Assembly: GCA_025765615.1 (NCBI GenBank)
Contig: JAIVFJ010000336.1
Span: forward strand, 1-62,912
Direction: 5' to 3'
DNA: 62,912 bases
Origin: Zopfochytrium polystomum
Taxonomy: Eukaryota > Chytridiomycota > Chytridiomycetes > Chytridiales > Chytridiaceae
Within the stretch, counting starts at the first letter, position 1; each line of letters begins with the position of its first letter. Below are positions 35,501-45,250 of this stretch, piece after piece. A program made the translations under genes and the position numbers. The notes under the pieces are model-generated. The model made no database searches. It was not told where the DNA came from and saw only the letters and a list, made by a program, of their open reading frames with translations.

Positions 35501-37895
35501 TTTTGAGACGGAACCAGCCTCGTCGAAGATCTTACGTCTGCAATTTTTCGAGTTATTTGCAGAATAATGGATGGCATATCGGCTTGGCTGAGCTTGTTGC
35601 TGAAGGCAATGTCAACCATAAGCTTCTCGACTTTTGTGGTGAGATGTTCCAGGTCAGACTTGATTGAGTACTCCACGAAGTACTCTGGAAGTGCTAGCTC
35701 TCTGTCAAGGACAACATAGTGGCGGCACGGATCAAGTGTCATCGCTCCGTCTGCCACGTCATAATAAAGGCAGTGCGTTCCAGGATATTCTGCCGCCAAT
35801 GCCATCAACCTTTCGTCGGTCACTGGTGTAAGGGATGTTTCTGCCGTTACTTGCAGCAGCGCATTGTGCGGGAACATTTACCTGGATTCTCCAGCCTTTG
35901 CGTTTTGTTTGCAAATGCCTTCACGATGATTGCCTGATGCAACTGTTTGCGCTCACCATGCTCACCAAACTCCAGAAAGTTTGAGAACCTTATCGGAGTT
36001 TGATTGCTTGGTGGGTCTCGGTCCAAGGAATCACCAAAACCGTGTTCGACGGCGCTGAAAATCTCGTCTGAACTGAATTGGCCCCCTTGAAAGCAGAGAT
36101 ATTCGAAAGATTGCATCGAGTCATTGGACGACCTCACTTTGGCCTTTGCAGTTCCACTTAGTACGTCTTCTTTAAAGTCTTTAACATACGTCAAACTTGT
36201 TTTTGAGAAATCTGTTATGAACACGGGAAATCCTGTGGATTTGGATTCTCTTGTGGTGGTGTTTCGACTTTGCACGAAGGATCATGCTCTTGACAAGCGC
36301 CTCGCAAGTTTCAAACCAAGAGTCTTCTTTTTGATCCTCCTCGAAACGAACGTTTCCGCCAGTCTCAAGCTCAAGTAAAAGCTTCCTGTTAGAGCAAGTC
36401 AACCACGCAGAAATTCAAAAGAGAAACGGCAAAACCAAACCTTACGGCCATATCGCTCTGCTGTAAAATTTGATCACCAATTTCTTTTTTGTGCAGCTGC
36501 AATTGGTGCAGTGCGCGCATCTTCGTCTCGATCAATTGATTTAAACAAATCCTTGCAACCTCCATCTTATCGGACACCTCTGAAATCTCCATTTTCGACG
36601 TGAGCAAGCTGGAACGGAACAGGCGCTTGAACTACCTCTGCCTTTGCGGTCTCAGCTGTAGGGGGAAGGCCCAGGTCGTCTCTCCGCCGTTGAACTTTCC
36701 TGCACTTTTCCATTAGAACAAACACGTCGGCCTCAATCTGCCGTTCATCGTCGCGCGCTCTCGTGTGTAGCATTTTGAGAAGAAAGTTTGTGTTCCGCTT
36801 GATTGTGCGGATCCGCATATTGTAGTACATCCGCTTTTTAAGGACTGTAGCGCTAATGATTCGCCGTGACTCGTCCGTCACGTCCAACGTATCGAGGGAT
36901 TTAAGGTTGGGAAGGTGGTAGATGACGTGTGTTTGGTAATTGCAGAGGGAGCAGAGTGGATTATCGGCATAATTTGGGTCTGACAGGCAGAGGGAGGTCA
37001 GTTTGGGGAGGCTCGCTAAGAACAAGACGTCTCTGAAGGAGGAGAGCCTGTTTCCAGCGATGTTCAGAGACTAAGGCAGGTGTTACGTTTCCACTTTGTC
37101 AAACGCTCTGCATTCACGGTCACCTGCAGACTGGAATTACTGCTCAGTGATTCGCCGATCGCTTCGATCAGGTTGTTACCAAGCTGGAGGTCCTGCAGTT
37201 TCACAAGAGTGCCCAGGTGTGGAATTTTTGTTATCTCTGTCCTCCTTTGGTAAGATTACCTCTGCAAACGAAAAAAAAGTTGGCGCCAACCATTGTCCGA
37301 AAGCCAAAGTCGTTCCAACTTTAGCAACTTGTCCAGTCCACTTATCTTTTTGATTTTGTTGCTGTACCTGTAGGAAAGGGATACCATACATTTAAGGCTT
37401 CAATAAAACATAAAATGCAAACAAACATACAACTTACAAAAATAGCTCCACCAACTCCGTACAGTTATCTAGCGATTGAATTTGCGTAATCTTCGTCTCG
37501 CAAATCCAAAGCTTTTTCAAGTTTGGGCAATGGTGGAGATTTGTGATCTGACGGATATCCTGGGCAACGATACACAGCGAGGTCAGCGACGGAAAGTGCT
37601 GGAGTCCGGTGATGGCGGGGTAGTTAAAGTGGCACATTTCCAGTTCAGTCGTCGTGGCGAACTTTGTTGCGAAGCCAGATTCGCTTATCCCGTTGTTCGA
37701 GCACTGGTAAACAAACACGTCAACCAACCCGCACGCTAAAGAATGGGAGCTTCTCTGCTTTACCAAGTTTCTCACGTCTTTGTCGTTCTTATAGATCCAA
37801 GCTCGCGCCTGGCGGGCCTGCTTTTCCCTATTCGCCGCATCGACCTCGCTTTCGGCTGCAGGTAAAGCTTGCGGAAAGTCGTGATCGCCCTTCAT
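32554..37895 (-). CDS. LRRC9: LRRC9-like leucine-rich repeat protein
   Basis: Many exons run leftwards from ATG 37895 (MKGDHDFPQALPAAESEVDA). After the first intron comes CSNNGISESGF, then LRRs such as LTSLCIVAQDIRQITNLHHC and LKKLWICETKITQIQSLDNC. The next block, LCLSDPNYADNPLCSLCNYQ then THVIYHLPNLKSLDTLDVTD and RMYYNMRIRTIKR, matches the LRRcap and linker of LRRC9. LLLELETGGNVRFEE (about 36380) and VLDRELALPEYFVEY (about 35690) are central LRRC9 signatures. A second long LRR array follows (35318-33180), and the C-terminal part has SRKQLYRLSVILRFPQIICI. In animals LRRC9 is linked to ciliated cells, so a role in the flagellum is likely. Gene length of about 5.3 kb agrees with a protein of roughly 1400 residues. 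Exon edges were not all placed. Confidence 0.9.
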
Positions 37896-38288
37896 TCAAT
37901 CTGACAATTTACTAAAAGAACCCTCGCCGTAAAGCCGCGGTAAGCAGCCCACGGAATTCCCGCCAACTGCATGTCGAAAAGCAGTGTAAAATCGCATTGG
38001 ATGAAAAAGCTGCTCAATGCGGTGAGGTGAGGCCACCAAGTCGCCAACGAAGAGCGGAGAGAGAGGTGGGGAAAGGAGGAGCCATTTGGACGAACGAGAG
38101 ACGGTTCGTGTTGCGACCGGAGGGGGTAAATCATTTACAGCCAATTCGGAATCCATTTCTGGCGGTGCTGAATGTACGTCAGGTGACACTAGCACTCTTC
38201 TGTGGCGTCGTGAAAGTGGTTGTCAATGCTGCGTGGGGTTGGGGGCAGCATTGGTTGGGCTGTTACAGACGAGCCACCGCATTAAACT
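37896..38288. other. Intergenic between LRRC9 and Clf1
   Basis: This 390 bp should hold the LRRC9 promoter and the 3' end of the Clf1 gene (both minus strand). It is moderately GC-rich and shows no named site. Confidence 0.5.
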
Positions 38289-41124
38289 TTATGTGTCATC
38301 CTCCCTCTTTCTCTTTCCGGAAACGTGCTGCTCCTCCTCGCTCCCGCTCTCACCCTCGCTTTCGCCATCGCTTTCGCTATCGCTTTCAACCGGCGCCTTT
38401 TCCTTTCCCTTTGCAACCTTCCGCTTACTCTCGCTGTCCTTGTCCTTGCTGCCCGCTCCATCCTCGCGATCTTCCTCCTCGTCTTCGTCGTCATCATCCT
38501 CATCGTCATCGTCCAACAGCCCTGCAGCCAACTTCTCCTTCCACTGATGTGCGAGCTGGAACAGTTTCAAGTTCGGCCTCTCTGACTCCTCATCGGGGAA
38601 CAAGTAATCGTAGTACTCTTCCCACGCCTCGCTACCACCGTTTGCACCCTCCACGCGTCTTCGCTTCTTGACCGCTCGCGGCATCCGGTCGACGACAGAC
38701 TTGAGCGAGGCAGCGTCTCCAACACTGGATTCGAAATCCCGCCAAGCCTCCAGCAGCACCACGCGCTCTTCCTTCGACGCGCGGCGACGGAGGGCGGCGT
38801 AGGCGCGAGAAAAGATTGCTCGGGCTATAGGGGTGCGTGCATCGGCGTTGTCACCGTTAAGCTCGTTGGTAAGCTCGAAGTTGGCATAAGATACCCACAC
38901 CTGTGAGAACAAAAAAAAATCTGAGATTCAATAAAAGCTGATGCTCGAGAGTCAACCATAACTTCGCGTCCTACCTTAACATGCTCCGTTCTCTCGAGAA
39001 GCCTCTCGTACAAAGCACGAGCGTTTGACCACTCCTCCTCAGCCACTTCGAAATCGATGTAAGCTTTCCAAACCACTTCAGGCATGTCCAGGACCTCCAT
39101 CCCAACGGCAATCTCGAATATTCCTCTTGCTCTATCCACATCGCCCAAGCTTTGCTCCAGTTTCGCATACTCGATCCAGGCTGGTCCATTCGCGGGAGCC
39201 CACTCCAGCCATCGCTCGTACAGTTTCGCCCCCGATCAAATTCTTTCAGTCGGATTTCGAGCTCAATATACGCTTTGAACAGCCGCGGTTTCGGGCACAG
39301 TCCGATGGAGGTACCCAAGCATTTGCGGAAGTCGTCAAACGCCTTTCTTCGAATTAGGAACTTGGCATACATTATCCAGACCTTAGCAAAGGTGAAGGTT
39401 TTGTGTGGAATCAGCTGAAGAGCCTGGCTATAAACTTCCTTGGCTCGGCCATAATCCTGTTGGCAGCGCAAAGCAAGCGATCAATGTCTGCATTGGGTCG
39501 GCCGTTGCTGGAAATACCTTCGCGACTCTTTCTTCCCACACAGCGTAGAAGAGCCAGAGATAGATGTAGCGCCGCCAAAATCTTTTCTCGTTAATCAATG
39601 GTATCTGCGCAATTGCTCGCTCGTACACGTCCCTGATTCTGCCGAAGTCACCTGCTGTTTCTTCAAGACGAGTAAAGTCGAACCAGGTGTCATAGTCTTT
39701 TGGATTCGCAGCAAGCTCCTAACAGTGGATTAATTTGACACAGTCAAGCAAGACCTCAGATGACTGTACCTCCTCGTACTTGACTCTTCGTTTCGTTATT
39801 ATGACATCTTCGATTCCGTCCTTCCCACCGTGCTGCTTTTCGAACTGAGTGTAAACATTATGTAGATTTTCGGCCCGCGACTTCGGCAGCTTCGACATGG
39901 CATATTTGTAAATAGCACGGGCTCTTTCGATCTCTTTTACACGGGTTTCGAACTTCGCGAAGGAAATATACACGTTCTGATCGACCTGCTCTTCCCCGAG
40001 AGTTTCAATGCACTTCTCGTAAATCTCGCGCGCATTGTCTAGAACGTGAACAAGACAAGGAGTCTGAATATTGATGGTACGAGCAAAAAAGGCAAAACAA
40101 ACCAATCTTGCCGAGGCCCTCCTCGAACTTTGACCACTTGAGCCAGTTTTTTGGCTGCGGGTGACAGCTAATCATTCGCTGGAATATTTGCCGCGCTCTC
40201 TCCACCTCTCCATATCGCTTCTCAAGCTTCACGTAAGCCATCCATGCCTCCTCGGGAGGCTCCCACTGCATCCATCGTTCGAATACCTGCCGCGCCCCAG
40301 CGACGTTTTCCAGCGTCTCCTCCATTAGCGTGTATTTGTACCAGAACGCGTCCAGCCGAGGGAGGATCGCGACAGCGCGGTCGAAAATGTTGCGAGCCAT
40401 ATTCACGTTCTTGTGTCGCATTTCGAGTTCCGCGTACTTCATCCAGAGGGTCTGATTTCGCGAATCCACATCGAGTGAGCGTTCGAAAATGGAGCGAGCT
40501 CTGGGTTGGTAGCGCGAAAGAAGAGATTAAGTCCTTTGGTCAAGCACAAAGACAATCTATTTTCAACAAACCTCTGCAGTTCAAACTGGCTCTCCTCCCA
40601 CGCAGCGTACTTCAACCACGTCCCGACATGATTACGGTTTTTCCGAATGGCATCCTCGAATCCCTTTCGTTTCCGCTGACGGTACTCGTCCAACTCCTCC
40701 TTGTCCTGGATCTTTTGCCGCGGGGCTGCAACCGGTGCTTCCTGACGCGCATTTGCTTCGAAGAGGATCTGCTCGGCGGTGATCTGAACCGGCGCCGGAT
40801 TCTTGTTTTTGACCTGCGTCGATGTTTTAAGGGCAGGAAGTGTGTGGAAGGGGAGTCGTCAGTGTGGTGCTAAGGGTCCGTTGCGGCCAATTATGATCTC
40901 ATCCACGACAATCTGGACGGGCACGGGCTGCGCCCACGATCTGCAAACAAGGCCATGCGGTCGTCGGTCGTCACTAGATCCCCCTCCCCCTCCGCCCCTT
41001 CCCTTAAAAGTGTGCGGGAGCAGCGATTCGAATGGATCTTCGCTCTCTTTCATATTTCTGACCGCGTGCGCGCAACGCCTGTGTGTTCTCGTACCTTTGT
41101 GGGTCTCGGTCGACCTCCCTCCAT
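38289..41124 (-). CDS. CLF1: Crooked neck / Clf1 pre-mRNA splicing factor (HAT-repeat protein)
   Basis: Exon 1 is only 10 codons (41124-41095, [10 protein letters not shown]); exon 2 (40813-40572) starts [20 protein letters not shown], the diagnostic Clf1/CRNKL1 start. Exons 40500-40103, 40038-39770 and 39719-39518 follow, then the segment from 39456 leftwards. HAT repeats run through the whole protein ([78 protein letters not shown]). The C-terminal part has [13 protein letters not shown] and a long acidic tail. Clf1 is a scaffold of the NineTeen (Prp19) complex in the spliceosome. Two one-base problems break the frame: an extra A at 39658-39661 and a missing A at 39224-39226. Both are in homopolymers, and the surrounding protein stays well conserved. 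Confidence 0.95.
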
Positions 41125-41429
41125 GTTCGCACAGTTCCCGGCTGGTGGACCTTGTCAGAGAGGCTGTAAGGCGTGTTGTTGAAGGGCAATTTTCATCAAT
41201 TTTTTCCAGACAGACCGACCCACATAAAAAAAATTGTAAAACCATTGACATAACAAAATTGCTGAAGTTTCAATGAATGCTGGCCACAACTTCTCGCACA
41301 AGGAGATTGCCTGTCAGTTTTTTGAACTGAGCCACGTGAAAGGAGACTGACCTCTGGCCAGATAAGAGAAATAAAACTCAATGGTCTTCCACATTCACAA
41401 TGGTGGAACACTTCCGGCAACTTAGGCCA
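41125..41429. other. Upstream region of Clf1
   Basis: This stretch should contain the Clf1 promoter (gene on the minus strand). No TATA box or other site stands out, and I see no coding sequence. Confidence 0.5.
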
Positions 41430-41760
41430 TTATTGATAATGAAAGGGATTTGGTTGAACACCTTCCAACACCTGCTAAGATTATCTGCATTGAAGAATTG
41501 TTAGAAAAGCTCAAGGAGATGGACATTGTAACAAAGCTTCTTCAAAGGGAAAAAAAAAACAATTTGACAAGCACGTGTGATTGTTGATAAGGTTGATTGA
41601 ATTGTTTCCCTCCATGGAAGAGTATCTTGAACCAGAAGCCAATATTGTCAAGTTCATGACATTTGAATCAGGCATCGTTAAAATTCTTGAGGGCTCCGAG
41701 GACTGCCTTGTGAGGCTACACTGAGGCCTCAGTGATAAAGTCAAGGAATTTTATTCGCAA
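41430..41760 (+). pseudogene. Transposon-like protein remnant (BED/hAT-type region suspected)
   Basis: Plus-strand frames give CIEELLEKLKEMDIVTKLLQ up to an A10 run, then, after a frame change, VIVDKVIELFPSMEEYLEPE followed by ANIVKFMTFESGIVKILEG. The pattern 'FP-M-YL-P-A-IV---FE-GIVKIL-G' recalls repeated sequences associated with hAT-like transposons in some protist and fungal genomes. Stops and the frame change show that it is dead. The family call is from memory of the pattern and is weak. Confidence 0.35.
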
Positions 41761-41902
41761 AAACAACTGTACCTGTCATAAAACCACAAGGATAGGAACC
41801 CCTATTATTATTCCCAGTTCTTTAGTTTCCAAGGTGTTATCAAAGTGTATTTGCGGCTAACCCATCTTTATTGGGCCTGCTTTTACTACTTTTGTCTTTG
41901 TT

Positions 41903-42002
41903 AACAGTCTACTCTGAGTGAGTGAGTGGAAGGAGTGAATGAAGTGGAGATGTGTGTTTGTGGGTGGTCCTTCTCCCCAACTTGGAGAGAAAGAGAAAAC
42001 TC
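41903..42002. repeat. 100-bp block shared with 7334-7436
   Basis: It is nearly identical to the block beside the left LTR of the copia element, and like that copy it ends directly at an LTR edge (GAGAAAACTC then TGTTATG). Confidence 0.75.
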
Positions 42003-42293
42003 TGTTATGAATTATTGATACATGATGATGATATACACGCTGTAATAGTTGCTAGGCAAGTGTGACTGGCACAGGGTAAAAACCTCTCCTATATTATCTG
42101 CTTGAGCAGAGGAGGAGGAAAACTGTTGACACCAGGTTTCCGTTCCACTTAATACTCAGAGTATTTGTCATCAGCGCAAGCCAGTGCCCAGGTCTGCTCT
42201 CCCATGGGCATCGTGAGAATGATAACTGACAGTCACAATAGGTTCAGGTCCGTCTTGTGCCTCTTGCTGCTAACCAGTCAGCTCCGCCTAACA
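42003..42293 (-). repeat. Solo LTR of the copia family
   Basis: 291 bp starting TGTTATGAATT and ending CGCCTAACA, nearly identical to the LTRs at 7437 and 11366. There is no gag or pol next to it. No target-site duplication is visible (AACTC left, GTCTT right). Confidence 0.85.
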
Positions 42294-42513
42294 GTCTTAA
42301 CAGTTTCTGTTGCGCCAGGGTTTTCTCAACATATTTTCTTTTTCGGTGACTAACAGAGACTGCCTGACTGCCTAGGGATGGGGTGCTTGACAGGCTGTAC
42401 CCCAAGTGTCAGAAGCATGGCAGGACAGGGCAAGGCAGAGAAGGAACTGAGAGGAGTGATGATTGTATTGGAAACAATAATTCACTTGAGGGATGGGACA
42501 GGTCCCCCATTCC

Positions 42514-42522
42514 CCTTTTATA
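42514..42522 (-). promoter_or_regulatory. TATA box in the second LTR
   Basis: TATAAAAGG on the minus strand lies about 190 bp from the LTR's 5' edge, with the heat-shock-element arrays upstream of it in the direction of transcription. Confidence 0.55.
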
Positions 42523-42552
42523 CCTTTTGAGAGTCTTCCTTGTCAAGACTCA

Positions 42553-42690
42553 AAGAAAGTTCCAGAAAGAGCAATTAGTAATACAATGATACCAATGATA
42601 CCAATGACAGCAAGACAAGTCAGGAAAGCAAAGAAGGTTCCAGAAGGTTCCACAAGGTTCCATGAAGGAATGTTCTAGAAGGTTCCAGAG
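42553..42690. promoter_or_regulatory. Heat-shock-element arrays in the second LTR
   Basis: Alternating GAA and TTC units spaced by two bases occur three times: GAAagTTCcaGAA at 42555-42567, GAAggTTCcaGAAggTTC at 42633-42650 (continuing CAAggTTC), and TTCtaGAAggTTC at 42673-42685. This is the binding pattern of heat-shock factor (nGAAnnTTCnnGAAn). They sit upstream of the TATA box. Confidence 0.6.
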
Positions 42691-42714
42691 GTTTCCAGAG
42701 GGTGATTTATAACA

Positions 42715-43825
42715 CCAAGCCCACCTAATTTATTATTTATTTTTGGCACTTGTACATACGCGCATAGGGTTGGGGGGGACTTAGAGCATTTGTGGTGGAT
42801 GCTCCAAGTCAGGGGGTTGACTTGTCAATTTTCTCTCTCTTTGTTTTTGGGCCATTTCTCTTTTTCCTTTTTTCTTCAAGCTGATTTCTGTCCTTTGGCA
42901 CCAATACAGAGTCCCTTCAAATCCATCTGGCTTGCGACAGTGAGGGTAGTGAGAGGTGGTACACACCCAGGTGAGTACATGGTCCCTTCAGGGGCTCCTC
43001 TTAAGGGGCTGTGGGTGGGGAATGCAGCTGGCCCGACCACCACCCACCGACTGTGTGACACTGCTGGCTCTGTGTTGGAGTGAGGATCACAGGTGCTCAC
43101 CTGCTGCGGAGGCAACAGCGGTGGCGCTGTCGACCCTGGTGGCCGCGCCCTGCGTGGTCCCTGACACCTGAGAGTTTGATCTACAAGTGCCTGCCTCGGT
43201 CCTATTGCTGTGAGAGTGAGATGGTGAGTACAAGTGTGATGTGATAAAGCCCGTTGGTCAAGTGATTGTGCCGACGCAGCCCAGCGGGGTGCGTGTACGA
43301 TCACAGGTGTTTCCGCGTGCGAGTTCCCTGCTGGCAACCTTCCAACCCCTACATAGTTGACTCCCTTCTCTCTCTCCCCCCGTCGCTGGCGACAACGAGG
43401 GCTCCCACAGCACCATCCGCGACAAGGGGTGCTAGGTTGCACCCTGTCCATCCTGTCACTATTAACTGCTCCTGTTGTATTTGAGATTAGGTTCCTGAGA
43501 TAAAACGCCCCGTTTCCCTCTTCTCTCTCTTTATTCTGCGGTTGTGTTGCGCCCTTGGGAGTGCCCTTCTGTTTCCCCTCGCATTGGCCTGCAGCCATGC
43601 AAGTAATGGAGCACTGATCCCTAAGATGATTGTCCCTCTGAATGTTCATTCTTTGTGTTTGAGACCCCTGTTAGACAGATCAGTAGGGATACGTTGTGGA
43701 CTAGGCAAGTAGTAAGGTTGAAACACCCCTAGACAACAGCCCAATAAAGTTAGTTTTAGCCTATTATTTGCTTTCCCTCACACTAGGGCCCAGATCCCAG
43801 GGTCAAAGGAGTGAGTATAATCTCA
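42715..43825. other. Intergenic, probable repeat-derived DNA
   Basis: No conserved protein is seen. GC content rises near 43100-43460. AGAGTTTGATC at 43172 is a chance match to a bacterial 16S primer site; nothing ribosomal follows. Confidence 0.45.
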
Positions 43826-43940
43826 CAGAGGGCGGCACTCAGTTTGTCTGAGGTTCTGGGTTTGCCACTGTGGCTGTGCTGCAAGACTGCGACTTCTCTC
43901 TTTTTGTCACTTCTTGTCTGTCAGTGTGTCAGTAACGCCC
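43826..43940 (+). repeat. Dispersed repeat, copy 2
   Basis: It aligns in order with 7196-7310 (GTTTGTCTGAGGTT, GTGGCTGTGCTGCAA). Unlike copy 1, it is not followed by the 100-bp block and the LTR. Confidence 0.6.
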
Positions 43941-44087
43941 TGAGCTTTGTTGGTCACTCTCCACGTGGCCTGCTACACAATGTTCATTGTGACATGCCAC
44001 TCTCCTTTCAAGCCAGTGACATATTGCCTGTGTGCGGGACTACCAACATCCATTGAAGGCTTTGTCGTTTATCATTTTTTCTCGCCT

Positions 44088-44118
<31 letters not shown>

Positions 44119-45250
44119 GGCAAGGATTACTTAAAAGTCGACAGGCATCCCCTAGTTGAAATTGAATTTTGGAAACCCCTGGCGTGAACGCCGACGACAA
44201 CTTTCTTTCTTTTCCTCCGTCTCGCTCACACAAAATAATAACCCTCTCTCTTTCTCACTGTATCGTCCTCAAGACGCGCCGCTGCGAAATGGTTCTGTCC
44301 ACTATCGCAAGTCTTTATTTTATCGCTCATTTTTTATTTCATTTTTTTTCTTTGGGTGGGGCGCGCCAAATGAATACTTCTACGGCGCATACAAGCCGAC
44401 GGCGTCAAGCACTCCCGTCCGACAACAATTTACATCCCTACTTCTTCCAGTTTCCTCCTGTCGTGCTGACTACCACTGGTGCCCATCCAGGCTTTTACAG
44501 TACCTTTCCGCCACCACCGGATACTTCCGGCCTTGCAGCCGCAACTACTGTGACGGTAAAGGTGAGATGGCAAAGGAGAAATGTAAAGCAACCCGCATTG
44601 CGGAAAGCCGGGGACATTGACGGGGCCAAGAGCTCACAGGCCAACCTAGCAGCCGCCAACGCGGGTGAAGGGAAGCAACAACAGCAAATGGAAACAGATC
44701 GCAGTGGCAAGCTAAAAAGGACGGCGGGTGGGAGGGGAGGGGAATGAGGCTTGGCAGGTAAATGGTGTTTCCTTGTCAGGAGATCGCCGCCACCACCACG
44801 ATCTTTTCGAAGTCCGACCGTCGGACTGCGTACCCACCCCCGTGCCGCTGACCGTCACCGCCGCTGTTGTCTGCTCACCTCTGTGACTCACTGCCGACGC
44901 AGCACTAACCACAGTACCCTCGCGCTCCCGTAACGCGTCATTGGGTAAGTGGCGCAATTACTGCTGCTGTTGCGAAGGAGAACGGTCACGAGGGAGAGAG
45001 TTGAGCGGGAAAGGAGAGAGAGACTGAGGGGAGGCACAGATCGAGCGCGATGCTGAGCCGACACAGCGCCAAACCCAGTCAGTAATACTTCAGGGCCTTA
45101 CGCATTGAACTTGATGACGGGGCTCAAACCTGTGCATCTCACCGCCCTTACTGTCCACCCACCAAACTCCCGCAACCCAAGCAGGAACGGGCGCGCACAC
45201 AAACACACATTTAACCCACGTACACACATCCGCACCGCGACATCAGCCTC
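43941..45250. other. Upstream region of the Heh1/Src1-type gene, with poly(T) tract
   Basis: A run of 29 T's covers 44090-44118. A plus-strand open frame from ATG 44289 to 44747 (MVLSTIASLYFIAHFLFHFF, then Pro/Thr/Ala-rich) exists, but it has no recognisable domain and I do not call it a gene. A GA-rich stretch lies near 44975-45035. Confidence 0.4.

Larger units (their letters stand above)
42308..42714 (-). repeat. Second LTR family, putative solo LTR
   Basis: On the minus strand this 407-bp stretch starts TGTTATAAATCACCC and ends GGCGCAACA, so it has TG...CA ends. It holds a TATA box (TATAAAAGG, minus strand, 42522-42514) in the right place for a U3/R boundary, with heat-shock-element arrays upstream. 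No partner LTR lies in the window, and no target-site duplication is seen. The exact edges are uncertain. Confidence 0.55.

Noticed and set aside
43172..43182. AGAGTTTGATC, as at the start of bacterial 16S rRNA
   Set aside because: Only about 11 bases match; the following sequence has no rRNA features.
44289..44747. Plus-strand open frame with hydrophobic start
   Set aside because: The hydrophobic stretch comes from a T-rich tract; no domain, no clear splice partners, and a second frame is equally open.
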